From NCBI RefSeq assembly GCF_905220365.1, contig NC_061152.1, forward strand, positions 1,539,001 through 1,603,000: a stretch of DNA of 64,000 bases, given 5' to 3'. The notes under the pieces are model-generated. The model did no database searches, was not told the DNA's origin, and saw only the letters and a program-made list of their open reading frames with translations. Position numbers and translations under genes: made by a program. This DNA comes from Vanessa cardui (Eukaryota; Arthropoda; Insecta; Lepidoptera; Nymphalidae). Positions 23,601 through 32,715 of the stretch are shown one piece after another; position 1 is the first letter of the stretch; each line of letters opens with the position of its first letter.

Positions 23601-25440
23601 ATTGACGATGTAAGGAATAGTTAATATTTCATATACCAATTTTGTTTTTTTTTTATTCGAACTGCCAAGAATATCTTATCTAGCAATAAATAATACCAGG
23701 ATACTTTGAGACATATGTTTTTTACAAATTATCTTTTATACTACAATATACTGTCTCATTCAAGGGGCTCGTATCGTATTCTTTCTTTTGATTGTTGAGG
23801 CCTATGCCCGTGGCTGACACCGGCTCCAAATATAACAATAACTCTAACTACGATATATAATCGTAAATCGGCTTTTAAGTAGTCTAATATTTTTCGTTTG
23901 ATTTTACTTAGGAGAACTGAAAAAAACATTTTGAATATTAAATTATTTTTAGTGCATATTAATTTAAATGTATTGTTTGAAGTCGTTTTTAATTTGCTCG
24001 AAATTTTTGTTCATGAAACGGTCCGTTATTAATCATTTCCTTTGTGTATGTCACCGAAAATTATAATTTATACCGTTAGATTATAATCTGTCTCATGAGA
24101 TTGTGAACCATAACATACTGATTACAATCTAACGCACAATTTTCAATAATCAAATTACTTTTCATCTAAATTTCAGTTAAATTATAAAAACTCTAACCTA
24201 ACCGAAATATTAGAACTATCGAAATTGTATGTATTTTATTGTAAGTTGTATAAACGTTCACAATATTTCGATAGTTTACAATCTCGAGAGAGATTGTAAT
24301 CTAAGGATGTTTGTAATCTTACGGTGACATGTATATCATTGAAATTTTCTCAGATAGGTCCAGCACACGTGAGACTGCGCTTCCATTCGCCTCTCGGTCC
24401 GATGACGATTATACAATCCGTGACGCCCATAGCGCCATTGGTACAAAAAGTCGTCCACAGAGTATACACGCCGCGTTATAACGCTGTCCTCGGCGCTGCT
24501 CTCGTGCTCATGGAGGCTTATCAAGTAAGTTTTTTATGATAAAGTTAGTCGGACTGGCAAATGGCAAATTAATGATGGCGTTGTACGAAATATTAACTAA
24601 TTTTAACATGTCCAACGCACCACTAACCTTGGAAACTAAAATGGTAGGTCTCTTGTGCCTTTAGTTATTCTGGCTCACTCGCTCTTCAAACCGTAACACA
24701 ACAATGTTGAGGACTATTCTTTGTCTGTAAAATATCTGTTCAAAAAATCAAAATCAAAATAAACTTTATTTAAGTGGGCTTTTACAAGCACTTTTGAATC
24801 GTCATTTAACAATTAAGTGAAGCTACCACCGGTTCGGAATGTAGATTCTACCGAGAACCGGCAAGAAACTCAGTAGTTACTCTTTTTCAACATTTAAAAT
24901 AATACAATGTTAGTTAATACATACAATCATGTTAGTTAATACTTGGAGTTTTTTTTTTTTGAGTTGGATCAGTGACACCTATCCAAATAGGCCAGCACAA
25001 AGCCCTCCCTCTAAGTAAAGTAAAAACCAGAGATTGTCGTCACAAACAGCGTACATGCCATTTTTAGTTTCCTATCATGTATCAATTATCAAACATATCC
25101 AACCAATTACATTTTTTTTTCTAAATACTATGGAAGAAATACCTCTTAGAACAGCTATAAAAGACATCACATCAACATCAACAAAATTTTGTCTCATCAC
25201 AGATCATTGATGAGCCAAAATAAACAGAAGCTCTCTCTTACTCTGTCTTAATTTATAACATATTTTATTTTACAGTTCGCAAGAGACGTTGCGATATGGA
25301 ACAACAAACGCTACGTCAGTTCGCCTGCCTACGTGAAGAATGACAAAACCATTCGTACATTCAGATCGTGGTTCTCACAGTTCTACAGCGAACAGAGTGT
25401 GTCTCTGAAAGATGCCATGCAAAATCCCCTAGATTGGTAA
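17412..25440 (+). CDS. nvd: Neverland, cholesterol 7-desaturase (8 coding exons)
   Basis: Rieske-type oxygenase that converts dietary cholesterol to 7-dehydrocholesterol, the first step of ecdysteroid synthesis in the insect prothoracic gland (known for the family). Coding exons are 17412-17624, 18251-18434, 19611-19796, 20522-20694, 21771-21876, 23152-23276, 24354-24524 and 25276-25440. All junctions are GT-AG with matching phases, giving 440 aa, close to the lepidopteran length as I recall it. An N-terminal membrane segment lies at about residues 44-63. The Rieske 2Fe-2S ligands are C153, H155, C173 and H176. The mononuclear iron motif E-x3-D-x2-H-x4-H is E256, D260, H263, H268. The start has a strong context (CCAAGATGG). 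No frameshift or missing ligand is seen, so the enzyme should be functional. Confidence 0.96.
17690..17815 (+). mobile_element. SINE B 3' fragment, nvd intron 1
   Basis: 5'-truncated SINE B (TTACTTCTGATTTTCCATAA to GATGTTGTCTCATATTTAT). Confidence 0.7.
18251..18434 (+). CDS. nvd: nvd coding exon 2
   Basis: Acceptor ATTTTTATAG, donor GTAAGA, phase 0 in and phase 1 out. Encodes residues 72-132, including LPPPYPNGWFALVES, the conserved entry to the Rieske domain. Confidence 0.94.
18578..18775 (-). mobile_element. Element C fragment, nvd intron 2
   Basis: Diverged reverse-oriented copy. Confidence 0.6.
19226..19450 (+). mobile_element. SINE B, nvd intron 2
   Basis: Near full-length, with the tRNA-like head (GGTTCGTCC in place of the B box), about 160 bp before exon 3. 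Confidence 0.75.
19611..19796 (+). CDS. nvd: nvd coding exon 3 (Rieske cluster)
   Basis: Encodes both halves of the Rieske motif, YCPHLGAN and CPFHQWKFG, whose Cys and His residues hold the 2Fe-2S cluster. Phase 1 in (acceptor AAATACACAG) and phase 1 out (donor GTGAGC). Confidence 0.96.
19838..20143 (-). mobile_element. SINE A, nvd intron 3
   Basis: Reverse-oriented, begins about 40 bp after the exon 3 donor. Confidence 0.75.
20522..20694 (+). CDS. nvd: nvd coding exon 4
   Basis: End of the Rieske domain and linker: PKGISIKTYHSMEIDG and VWVWYDAEGRPPLW. Acceptor TTGTAATTCCAG, donor GTAAGA, phase 1 in and phase 0 out. Confidence 0.94.
21095..21308 (+). mobile_element. LINE-B 3' end, nvd intron 4
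   Basis: Carries GATAGCACACCTTGGGAATG and the GAGTTTGAGTTTGA tail. Confidence 0.7.
21512..21720 (-). mobile_element. SINE B, nvd intron 4
   Basis: Reverse-oriented full-length copy. Confidence 0.78.
21771..21876 (+). CDS. nvd: nvd coding exon 5 (non-haem iron site)
   Basis: Short exon holding the catalytic iron motif ENGADVAHLNAVH. Acceptor TCAATTCAAG, donor GTAAGT, phase 0 in and phase 1 out. Preceded by a minus-strand SINE B ending about 50 bp upstream. Confidence 0.94.
22116..22398 (+). mobile_element. Element C, full length, nvd intron 5
   Basis: Intact copy from CTTGGTGGTAGGGC to CAACCTATACC, followed by an A-rich run. Confidence 0.8.
22563..22758 (+). mobile_element. Helitron-like element (type F), nvd intron 5
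   Basis: Contains AATGTGAAAGTAACTTTGTC and ends AGCGACTACTAG before a T, fitting the CTRR end and A^T insertion rule of Helitrons. Confidence 0.55.
23152..23276 (+). CDS. nvd: nvd coding exon 6
   Basis: Part of the C-terminal catalytic domain (CHNWSAEWSKGEVDHLAQIK). Acceptor AATTCCCAG and donor GTAATA, the weakest donor of the gene. Phase 1 in, phase 0 out. Confidence 0.92.
23428..23632 (+). mobile_element. Element C, 3'-truncated, nvd intron 6
   Basis: Stops at AGGAATAGTTAATATTTC, the same internal point at which other truncated copies stop. Confidence 0.7.
23790..23960 (-). repeat. Dispersed repeat H, nvd intron 6
   Basis: Shares GGCTGACACCGGCTCC and the following region with the inverted copy at 49500-49640 (AGCCGGTGTCAGCC). 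Belongs to the broad group of elements with GAAGTCGG-type ends. Confidence 0.6.
24354..24524 (+). CDS. nvd: nvd coding exon 7
   Basis: 57 codons, phase 0 at both ends; acceptor TTTTCTCAG, donor GTAAGT. Encodes IGPAHVRLRFHSPLGP onward, the sterol-pocket side of the catalytic domain (inferred from family layout). Confidence 0.94.
24575..24950 (-). mobile_element. Element C and LINE-A fragments, nvd intron 7
   Basis: 24575-24740 is a diverged reverse element C. 24752-24950 is a reverse LINE-A 3' end. Confidence 0.65.
25276..25440 (+). CDS. nvd: nvd coding exon 8 and stop
   Basis: 54 codons plus TAA; acceptor ATTTTACAG. Ends with SVSLKDAMQNPLDW. SINE copies begin about 90 bp downstream, so the 3' UTR probably contains them or ends very early. 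Confidence 0.95.
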   Translation, partial: FARDVAIWNNKRYVSSPAYVKNDKTIRTFRSWFSQFYSEQSVSLKDAMQNPLDW

Positions 25441-25532
25441 AGAGGAAGAGAAACGAATACATCAATGGCATTTATGGATATAAGGATAAGTTATTTACAA
25501 AAGATTCTGTCATCGTATAATAGTAATACAAG

Positions 25533-25745
25533 ACCTCTGTGGTCGAGTGGTGTGTACACCGGTTTTCATAGGTACCCCACTCCGAGGTCCCGAATCCGGC
25601 CGAGTCAATGTAGATTATCATTAGTTTTCTATGTTGCCTTGGGTCTGGGTGTTTGTGCCGTCGTTACTACTGATTTTCCATAACACAAGTGCTTTAGCTG
25701 CTTACATTGAGATCAGAGTAATGTACGTGGTTTAGTCTCATATTT
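25533..25745 (+). mobile_element. SINE B just downstream of nvd
   Basis: Near full-length copy starting about 90 bp after the nvd stop codon. Confidence 0.75.
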
Positions 25746-25750
25746 ATAGA

Positions 25751-26415
25751 GCCTGTAAATTTCCCACTGCTATGTTAAAGCGTCTCATTTTGAGGAGGTT
25801 TGAAGGTTTGAAACATATTCCACTACTGTGCTTCTGTGTTGGTCGATTCACATATGGCAGAATTTGAAATAAGACACATGCAGGTTTGCTCAGAATGAGA
25901 TGAATTATAAATACAAATTAAAAAGTAGTCGTAAAAGAAAAATCTTATAGTATTGCTGTATTTAAATATATCTTAACTAAATACACCGTGAGCCCAAATA
26001 CAAAAAGTGTTATAGTAAATCTCTACAGTTCAGTTAGAAGTCTACTTTTCAAATACTCGAGATATATTTGCAATTCGAAGAGTACTAGGCGTTACTTATA
26101 TTATTTACGAATTCAAGTGAATATTACGTTGAAAGATAAGTAATCGATTTGATTGTTTGTGACAAAGTAAACTATATAGTAGCAAAAGCCTGTAAATTTC
26201 CCACTGCTGGGCTAAAGCCTCTCTCTTTGAGGTAAAAGTCAGGAGAATTTTCGATCACACTGCTCCAATGCGAGTTGGATTCCGTGTGAAAGAATTTCGT
26301 TGAAATAAGACACATGCAGGTTTCTTCACAATATCTTCTTTCAACACTGAACTTGAGATGAATTATACACACAAATTATGCACACGATAATTCAGTGGTA
26401 CTTGCCTGGTTTGGT
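25751..26415 (-). mobile_element. Two reverse SINE A copies
   Basis: A decayed copy at 25751-25910 and a better one at 26183-26415, with unexplained AT-rich sequence between them. Confidence 0.65.
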
Positions 26416-26628
26416 TGAGTCGAGATGGCCCAGCGGTGAAGAAAAACATCGTGAGGAAACCTGCATGTGACAAATTTCATAGAAATTCTACCACATGTGT
26501 ATTCCACCAACCCGCATTGGAACAGCGTGGTGGAGTATGTTCCAAACCTTCTCCTCAAAGGGAGAGGAGGCCTTTAGCCCAGCAGTGGGAATTTACAGGC
26601 TGTTGTTGTTGTTGTTGTTTGACTGATT
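26416..26628 (+). mobile_element. SINE A in opposite orientation to its neighbour
   Basis: Abuts the preceding reverse copy head to head. It has lost the part between the A box and the body (GATGGCCCAGCGGTGAAG) and ends in (GTT)n. Confidence 0.75.
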
Positions 26629-26874
26629 CAAAAAGCCAGCAGTAATCGGTTCAAATGCTACTTTCTTATCACTCGGCCATCTCGGCTCACTTTCAACTAT
26701 ACTTTGTTTTTATTTTGGATCATGTCCTAAATTTTGTATTACTATTGTTCGTTATAGAAATTAAACCAAAATCATTGTTGATAATTTAATTAAAATGACA
26801 ACTTAATAAATTAACACACCCTCATGTTATATACGAACTCTAAATCTTGTGAAAAAAAAGAACTGTCAAAGATA

Positions 26875-26880
26875 AATAAA
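26875..26880 (+). terminator. nvd: Candidate nvd poly(A) signal
   Basis: AATAAA, followed by GTTTTG-rich sequence. It lies 1.43 kb after the nvd stop; a shorter 3' UTR using a weaker signal is possible. Confidence 0.35.
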
Positions 26881-27253
26881 GCATTATAAAGTTTTGCGTC
26901 GTCTATTTTTGTATACATTTATTAAATATAATTATAATTTTATGTGTGTGAATAAATAGTATTTTATTTTTAAATCATCACAATTAGATTGCGAAAAAGA
27001 TTAGTTTAAATTCAATGCATTTAAGGATAGTTATAGCTTCTAAGACGTCATTTCTGTAAATAAAACTATGATATCTTCAAAAATATATTGTATGATTTTT
27101 GTAATACAATAAAAAAACAACAAAAAAATATATTATCTGTAGTTTAGGTTAGTTGAACGGATTGTTTAATGTAATTGTTGCCATATATGAAAATTGTTTA
27201 ATGTAATAAATTTTAATGTAAATATAAAAAATATATAATTGATATGTGTCTTA

Positions 27254-27259
27254 TTTATT
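27254..27259 (-). terminator. MCFD2: Candidate poly(A) signal for last exon c
   Basis: First canonical AATAAA on the minus strand after the exon c stop. If used, the 3' UTR includes the whole hAT-like MITE at 27316-27662. Confidence 0.45.
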
Positions 27260-27315
27260 AAACAAAATCCTGACTAGATAACTACTCACACACATACCAT
27301 CACTATACTAACAAA

Positions 27316-27662
27316 CAGTGGCGGATTTACCAATAGGCTAAGTAGGCTGGAGCCTAGGGCGGCAGATTTAGAGGGGCGGCAAATTTAGCCCAAATTTGTT
27401 ATTATCTTACAGAAATTAAAAAAAAAACTTTTAAGTATATGTATACACATTACGTCCATAATCCGTATACTCGTCACTACATAGCGGGTTGGAAAAATAA
27501 TGTAGCAACTGACAGAAATATCACCTAATTTATAATCACACTAATAACGGGAAAGACCGATGTAATGAGGACGATAGAACACAAATCATAAATGTTGCAA
27601 AAAAAGTAGGGGCGGCAGAAATTGAATAGCCTACTAGCGGCAGATTTGTAAATCCGCCACTG
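27316..27662. mobile_element. hAT-like MITE (family N2)
   Basis: Termini CAGTGGCGGATTTACCAATA and TTGTAAATCCGCCACTG, flanked by a perfect 8-base duplication CTAACAAA (27308-27315 and 27663-27670). Diverged or partial copies lie at about 40788-41115 and 48823-49016. Confidence 0.88.
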
Positions 27663-27720
27663 CTAACAAAAAACGGTTGTATAGTTGTGTTTTGACGTTT
27701 TCTATTTTCATTTAGCTCGT

Positions 27721-27863
27721 TTACACCGTAACAGATCTGAACTCAGCATAGTCTATGTAGCCATCGTTGTTCTTATCAGCTTGTTTCAATGCGCCTTCAA
27801 CTATTTCAGACAAATCTTCATCCTTGTACTGAAGCTGTACTACTTTCTCTTCGCCATTTGGTT
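27721..27863 (-). CDS. MCFD2: Alternative last exon c (EF-hand 2c)
   Basis: Acceptor AATTTCACAG, then EPNGEEKVVQLQYKDEDLSE and the loop D-K-N-N-D-G-Y-I-D-Y-A-E, ending FRSVTV and TAA. 143 bases, phase 1 in. Its EF-hand is the closest of the three to vertebrate MCFD2 (DKNNDGYIDYAEF). hAT-like MITEs lie on both sides. Confidence 0.9.
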
Positions 27864-27897
27864 CTGTGAAATTCATTAATATTTTATTATATACCAG

Positions 27898-28138
27898 CAG
27901 TGGCGTAGCTAGGTGAGGAAGGGCCCCGGTGCATAGAAAAAGAATAGGGCCCTCACCAACTCTTTCCCATCCCCCTTTAACTAATAATTACCCTTTAAAA
28001 TTATATACACAAAATAAGAAATCTTGTGTGCAGGGTCGTGTTTTTCTAGCTTCAGAAGCTTAAAGTTTAGTTTAGAGGGCCCCCTGAACTCCGGAGCCCT
28101 GGTGCACTGCACCACCTGCCCTATGAGCTACGCCACTG
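27898..28138. mobile_element. hAT-like MITE (family N1)
   Basis: Termini CAGTGGCGTAGCTAGG and GCTACGCCACTG with a perfect 8-base duplication TATACCAG (27890-27897 and 28139-28146). Lies 34 bp upstream of the acceptor of last exon c, where branch-point sequence would be expected. Confidence 0.9.
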
Positions 28139-28140
28139 TA

Positions 28141-28375
28141 TACCAGCTGTGCCCGTTGTACGCGTTTGAATATAACAAAATAAATATTGTAGCCTTAGTT
28201 ACTCCTTATTATATCAGTTATCTGCCAGTGAAAGTCCCCTCAAAATCGGTCCAGCCGTTCCAGAGATTAGCTGGAACAAACAGACAGACAGACAAACAAA
28301 TATTTAGATATTATAATATATAGATATTGGATACAAAAAGACACTCCAATTTTATTATGCGTATAGATCACAATA
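28141..28375. mobile_element. Helitron-like element (type E)
   Basis: Contains AGCTGTGCCCG, GTGAAAGTCCCCTCAAAATC and CACTCCAATTTTATTATGCG. The N1 MITE had inserted at its GC-rich end. Confidence 0.55.
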
Positions 28376-28436
28376 TTAGTTAACACAAATCAGTGGGAAT
28401 TTACTGCTTGGTGGTATGCTTACAAGACTGTATACA

Positions 28437-28769
28437 TCTATACTAATATTATAAAGAGAAAAACTTTGTTTGTTTATTTGTAATGAAAAATCTCAAAAAC
28501 TACTAAACCGATTTTAAAAATTCTTTCACCGTTCGAAAGCTACATTATCCACGAGTAACATAGGCTATATTATATTTTCGAAAAAGTATACTCCCCCCTA
28601 AGATATTTGGGACTTTCGGCCACAAGGTGTAAAAAATCAACCAGAATCCATACTTCTATTTATTTAAGTTATTTTTTATTTTGTATCTTTATGGGTTATT
28701 TGGATTTGAGATACACAATCTTGCCACAAAGGCGAAATCTACGAGAACGAAGTCGCGGGCAGAAGCTAG
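28437..28769 (+). mobile_element. Non-autonomous Helitron
   Basis: Starts TCTATACTAATATTATAAAG after an A and ends GCGGGCAGAAGCTAG before a T. The TC start, CTAG end, nearby GC-rich stretch and A^T insertion point fit Helitrons. Same family as 31373-31871. Confidence 0.7.
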
Positions 28770-29088
28770 TCATGTATGTAGTTGTCTTCAAGTTTGGATT
28801 AGCAAATGTACACGCACAAGGAACATAACATCTCAGTTTGATATAAGGAATTGTTGAAAACTATTACAGTAGGTAGGTACAGTGGTTATAACCATTCTTT
28901 ATAGCTGAGTTTAATCACTACACAGTATAAAACAAAGTCGCTTACCACTGTCTGTATCTATGTATGCTTAGATCTTTAAAATTACACAACGAATTTTGAT
29001 GCGTTCTGTTTCAATAGATAGATTGATTCTATCAGCATTAGATTATAATTTGTATCAGTATTGCACCCTTGCGATACTGCTGTATATA

Positions 29089-29223
29089 TTTAAATAAAAC
29101 TAGTTATAACGGATTTGAATCGCGTATTCGTGACCACGAACGCTGTAAAGTGCTCGAAATGTCGGGATGCCAAAAATAATTAATATACGCGATTCAAATC
29201 CGTTATAACTAGTTTTATTTAAA
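29089..29223. repeat. Short MITE or hairpin with 39-bp perfect inverted repeats
   Basis: Left arm begins TTTAAATAAAACTAGTTATA and includes GGATTTGAATCGCG; the right arm is its exact reverse complement over about 39 bases. The core holds AACGCTGTAAAGTGCTCGAA. The whole unit is 135 bp. In RNA it would form a very stable hairpin. Confidence 0.85.
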
Positions 29224-29429
29224 TGTGGAATAATAGCGAAAATTTAAGACAACATTATGCTGTACATATAACAGATATAATGAGCAACAATCTTATAATT
29301 AACAAAGGAAGCTGTAATTCCTTACGAAAGCAAAACCGTACATAAAAATATATTCAATATAAAACTCACCCAAAACGATCCAGTCAAACGACCTCAAAGC
29401 ACCCTTTAATGTAAAAGCATTCACGTCGT

Positions 29430-29635
29430 AAAACCGAGATGATCCAGTGGTTAGAACGCGTACATCTTAACTTATGATTACGGATTCAAACCCAAGCAAG
29501 CATCACAGCACTCACCTCATTTCCAAATGTGAATCTACTGATCCTCATTAGAGCAGCGTTGTGGAATCCTTCTCCTCAAAGAGAGAGAAGACTTAAACCA
29601 GTGGGAAATTTACAGGCTATTGTTGTTGTCAAAAA
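29430..29635 (+). mobile_element. Old SINE A copy
   Basis: Diverged head and (TTG) end; body shortened. Confidence 0.55.
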
Positions 29636-29682
29636 ACTATAGTTCACTATCGAGAAATGATAATAGCAGTAATTCTAAAGTA

Positions 29683-29925
29683 TCAATAATATCGTGCTTC
29701 AAAAGGTCGTAAAGCCATTGATTCTTCACTCGAACTTACACCGTCCCAACGGATTATAAGAACGAGTTTAATGTACACGCTTGTGAACTTTATGTCTCTT
29801 TCGTAACTATCTGGCCCCAGCCAAGTCTCGAGCAAAACGGGCACGGCCGTACCATCTTTTCTCGAAGCGATTCGCGGCTGTTTCGCCCCCCCCCCCCCCC
29901 CCCCCCTATATCTTCGACTTGGATA
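29683..29925 (-). other. Coding-like segment with a poly-G tract, unidentified
   Basis: The minus strand stays open for about 80 codons without an ATG: a Gly run from the 21-base C homopolymer (29886-29906 on the plus strand), then KQPRIASRKDGTAVPVLLET and WLGPDSYERDIKFTS, with a GTAAGT-type donor after IIRWDG. Composition is more GC-rich than the surroundings. It could be a gene or retroelement fragment, or chance. I do not recognise it. Confidence 0.25.
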
Positions 29926-30166
29926 AAGCTAGGAATTTGGGTTTTCGGTGACTCATAGTAGGCATTAGAATAAGCTTAAGTTCGAAATTACATTGCCAAG
30001 TCACTATAATTATAATATAAAGAAAACTATTGATACAATTACTAAATGTTGATTTATAACTACAAAATAATTTGAATAGGACTTGGCTTCTATGAGATCT
30101 CAAAACTTTTTACAATTTAATGTTTTTGGTGGGATTGTCTATTCTCTGTTGAGAATGGCTCGTAAT

Positions 30167-30550
30167 CAGTGGCGTAACTATCGTAAGGCCAGGTGGTGCT
30201 GTGCACCAGGGCCCCTGAGTTCAGGGGGCCCTCTAAACTAAACCTTACGCTTCTGAAGCTGGAAAATAACGATCCTGCGAACAAGATTTCTCATTTGGTG
30301 TCTATAATTTTAAAGGATAATTATTAGTTAAAGAGGTATGGGAAAGAGGAGGTGAGGGCCCGATTCTTTTTCTATGCACCGGGGCCCTTTCTCACTAAGC
30401 TAGAAAATAACGATCCTGCGCACAAGATTTCTTATTTGTTGTCAATAATTTTAAAATTATGAGTTAAAGTTCCCATCCCGGGAAGGAGGGGGTGAGGGCC
30501 TGATTCTTATTCTATGCACCGGGGCCCTTCCTTACCTAACTACGCCACTG
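30167..30550 (-). mobile_element. hAT-like MITE (N1), internally duplicated
   Basis: Termini CAGTGGCGTAACTA and CTACGCCACTG with a perfect 8-base duplication CTCGTAAT (30159-30166 and 30551-30558). The segment with AACGATCCTGCG and GGTGAGGGCC is present twice, so the copy is a partial internal duplicate. Confidence 0.88.
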
Positions 30551-31202
30551 CTCGTAATGCGTCCAGATATCATTATTTTTAAATTTATGTCGTTATAAAT
30601 ATAATCTTTGCATTTAAGATTGCCAAGCTATGCTAAAAACGTAGTCAAATATTGGTTTTGTTTCATGATCCATGATCCGAAGTAAATATCACTCAAAATA
30701 AAATTATATTTATTAATGTATAAATAGAAATGAAAAAGCTCCATTTTATTTTATAAATACAAAGTATCAAAAACTAAAATGCAATACAGAAATAAGTTAT
30801 ATAATAAAAACAAATCTCTACTGTTTACAATAAACTAATGAGCCAAAATACAAATCTTGTTATTGTGGCTCACTAACATTAACGCAACAAAATCACCATC
30901 GAGTATTTATTTAATTTATTCAATAATTAATTAAAATAACGCCTTATATTTATACAAACTATACCCCATAGAATTGTGAAATTAAGAATACTAAAAGCAT
31001 TTTCCGATTGAACGGAAATTGCTTTAAATGTCGGTTACATTTCTGCACTGTTTGGTTAACATATATTTATAAAGTCGTATATGAAAGCCACGAATATATA
31101 ACAAGATTGTATATGTTTATAATAAACTGAAATCAACTTAATTAGGATTTATTTTGTATTGTCAATCAAACCGTGCAAATAAATTTATAACTAATTCAAC
31201 GT

Positions 31203-31365
31203 TTTCTATGTTGTCTTGCGTCTGGGTGTTTGTGGCACCGTCGTTACTTCTGATTTCCATAACACAAGTGCTTCAGCTACTCACATTGGGACCAGAGTAA
31301 TGTATGTGATGTTGTCTCATATCTATTTATCTATCTATTTATCTATCTATTTATTTATTTACAAT
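31203..31365 (+). mobile_element. SINE B 3' part with (CTAT)n run
   Basis: Begins TTTTCTATGTTGTCTTGCGT and runs into a CTATTTAT microsatellite. Confidence 0.7.
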
Positions 31366-31372
31366 TTTCTCA

Positions 31373-31871
31373 TCTACACTAATATTATAAAGAGGAAAAC
31401 TTTGTTTGTTTGGTTGTAATGAATAGGCTCAAAAACTACTGGACCGATTTTATAAATTCTTTCACCATTCGAAAGCTAAATTAATCCCGCATAACATAGG
31501 CTAAATTTTATTTTGAAAAAAAATAGGGTTCCGTAAGATATTTTGGGTTTTTCGGACAAAAAAGGAAAAAATCTACCAAAAATGATTGATTTTTTGCGTA
31601 TGATGCCTAAACTATAAAAGATAGAACTATAAAATGTTCTAACTCCGGTCCTTAGAGGGCATAATGGCCTCCGACCCTAAGAACCTCATCAGATTTGTGG
31701 CTGATGTTAGTCTGGCAGAGGTGTTGTGATCACGAATTTGAGGTTTATCACAATAGATCCAAGCGCCGGTTGCAGTAATTCTTCAAATGTGACCGTACCT
31801 CAGCAGTAGGGATATGAGAAGACTGATTATGAACCTTTATCTAAGCGGGCGAAGCCGCGGGCGACCGCTAG
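31373..31871 (+). mobile_element. Non-autonomous Helitron
   Basis: Starts TCTACACTAATATTATAAAG after A and ends GCGGGCGACCGCTAG before T. A small hairpin (GCGGGC-GAA-GCCGC) sits just inside the CTAG end. Its end is 88 bp past the poly(A) signal of last exon b. Confidence 0.75.
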
Positions 31872-31958
31872 TATTTAATAAAAATAAAACGAATTTAAAA
31901 TCAGAATATTATGAAAATAAGTTTATTATGCAAATGAAAAATTTTGATCGGACGAACA

Positions 31959-31968
31959 TTTATTTATT
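31959..31968 (-). terminator. MCFD2: Poly(A) signal for last exon b
   Basis: Two overlapping AATAAA motifs on the minus strand about 50 bases past the exon b stop. Confidence 0.7.
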
Positions 31969-32018
31969 ATTCAATATATCTTCAATTGAAAAAGATTAAA
32001 AACATTTATACATTAAAA

Positions 32019-32167
32019 TCACTTCAATTTCCCTTTTATCATACTTATTCTGTATTCTAAGTAATCTATGTATCCGTCGTTATTGAGGTCTGCGTGTGTT
32101 AAAGCCTTTTCTAAAACCGCTTCAATTTGTCCGTCTGTATAAGCTGTGCGATTAGCGTCAACTTGAT
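32019..32167 (-). CDS. MCFD2: Alternative last exon b (EF-hand 2b)
   Basis: Acceptor AATTTTTTCAG, then DQVDANRTAYTDGQIEAVL and the loop D-L-N-N-D-G-Y-I-D-Y-L-E, ending ISMIKGKLK and TGA. 149 bases, phase 1 in. AATAAATAAA follows about 50 bases after the stop, supporting a genuine 3' end. Confidence 0.9.
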
Positions 32168-32459
32168 CTGAAAAAATTAAAAAAATATATCGCTGTTGCA
32201 AAATAACCCTCCTACAAAATACGCTGTGTTTTTTTTCGATTGTAACACCGTTTAAATCGTCATTTCAATGTACGAACTGTAAAAATACTTCTGTTATTAT
32301 TTCTATATATGGGCGATCCCACTTCTGAGATAAAGTCATCTAAGCTTATTTCAAATTAAAGTAGATTATTTTGTTATTGAAATATTTTACTATTATAATT
32401 ATATTGAAAAAATATGTTAAGTGACCTCTTATTTATTTTCCGTTGCCATAGTTACATAG

Positions 32460-32715
32460 AGCTGATGGCCCAGTGGTTAGAACACCAACACAGGCAAGCA
32501 CCACTATATATATGTGCTTAATTTGTGTTTATAATTCATCTCGTGCTCGGTTTCGTGAGGAAACCTGCATGTGCAATTTCATCGAAATTCTGCCACATGT
32601 GCATTCCACCAACCCGCATTGGAACAGCGTGGTGGAAAGTGTTCCAAACCCTCTCCTTAATGGAAGAGGAGGCCTTAGCCAAGCGGTGGGAAATTTACGG
32701 TCTGTTACTTTACTT
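32460..32715 (+). mobile_element. SINE A copy, TTACT-tailed
   Basis: Has GATGGCCCAGTGGTTAGAAC but lacks the B-box region, then the full body. Confidence 0.78.

Noticed and set aside
31321..31362. Short direct repeats reminiscent of an array
   Set aside because: It is a simple CTAT/TTAT microsatellite at a SINE end, with no spacers; there is no CRISPR in this eukaryotic sequence.
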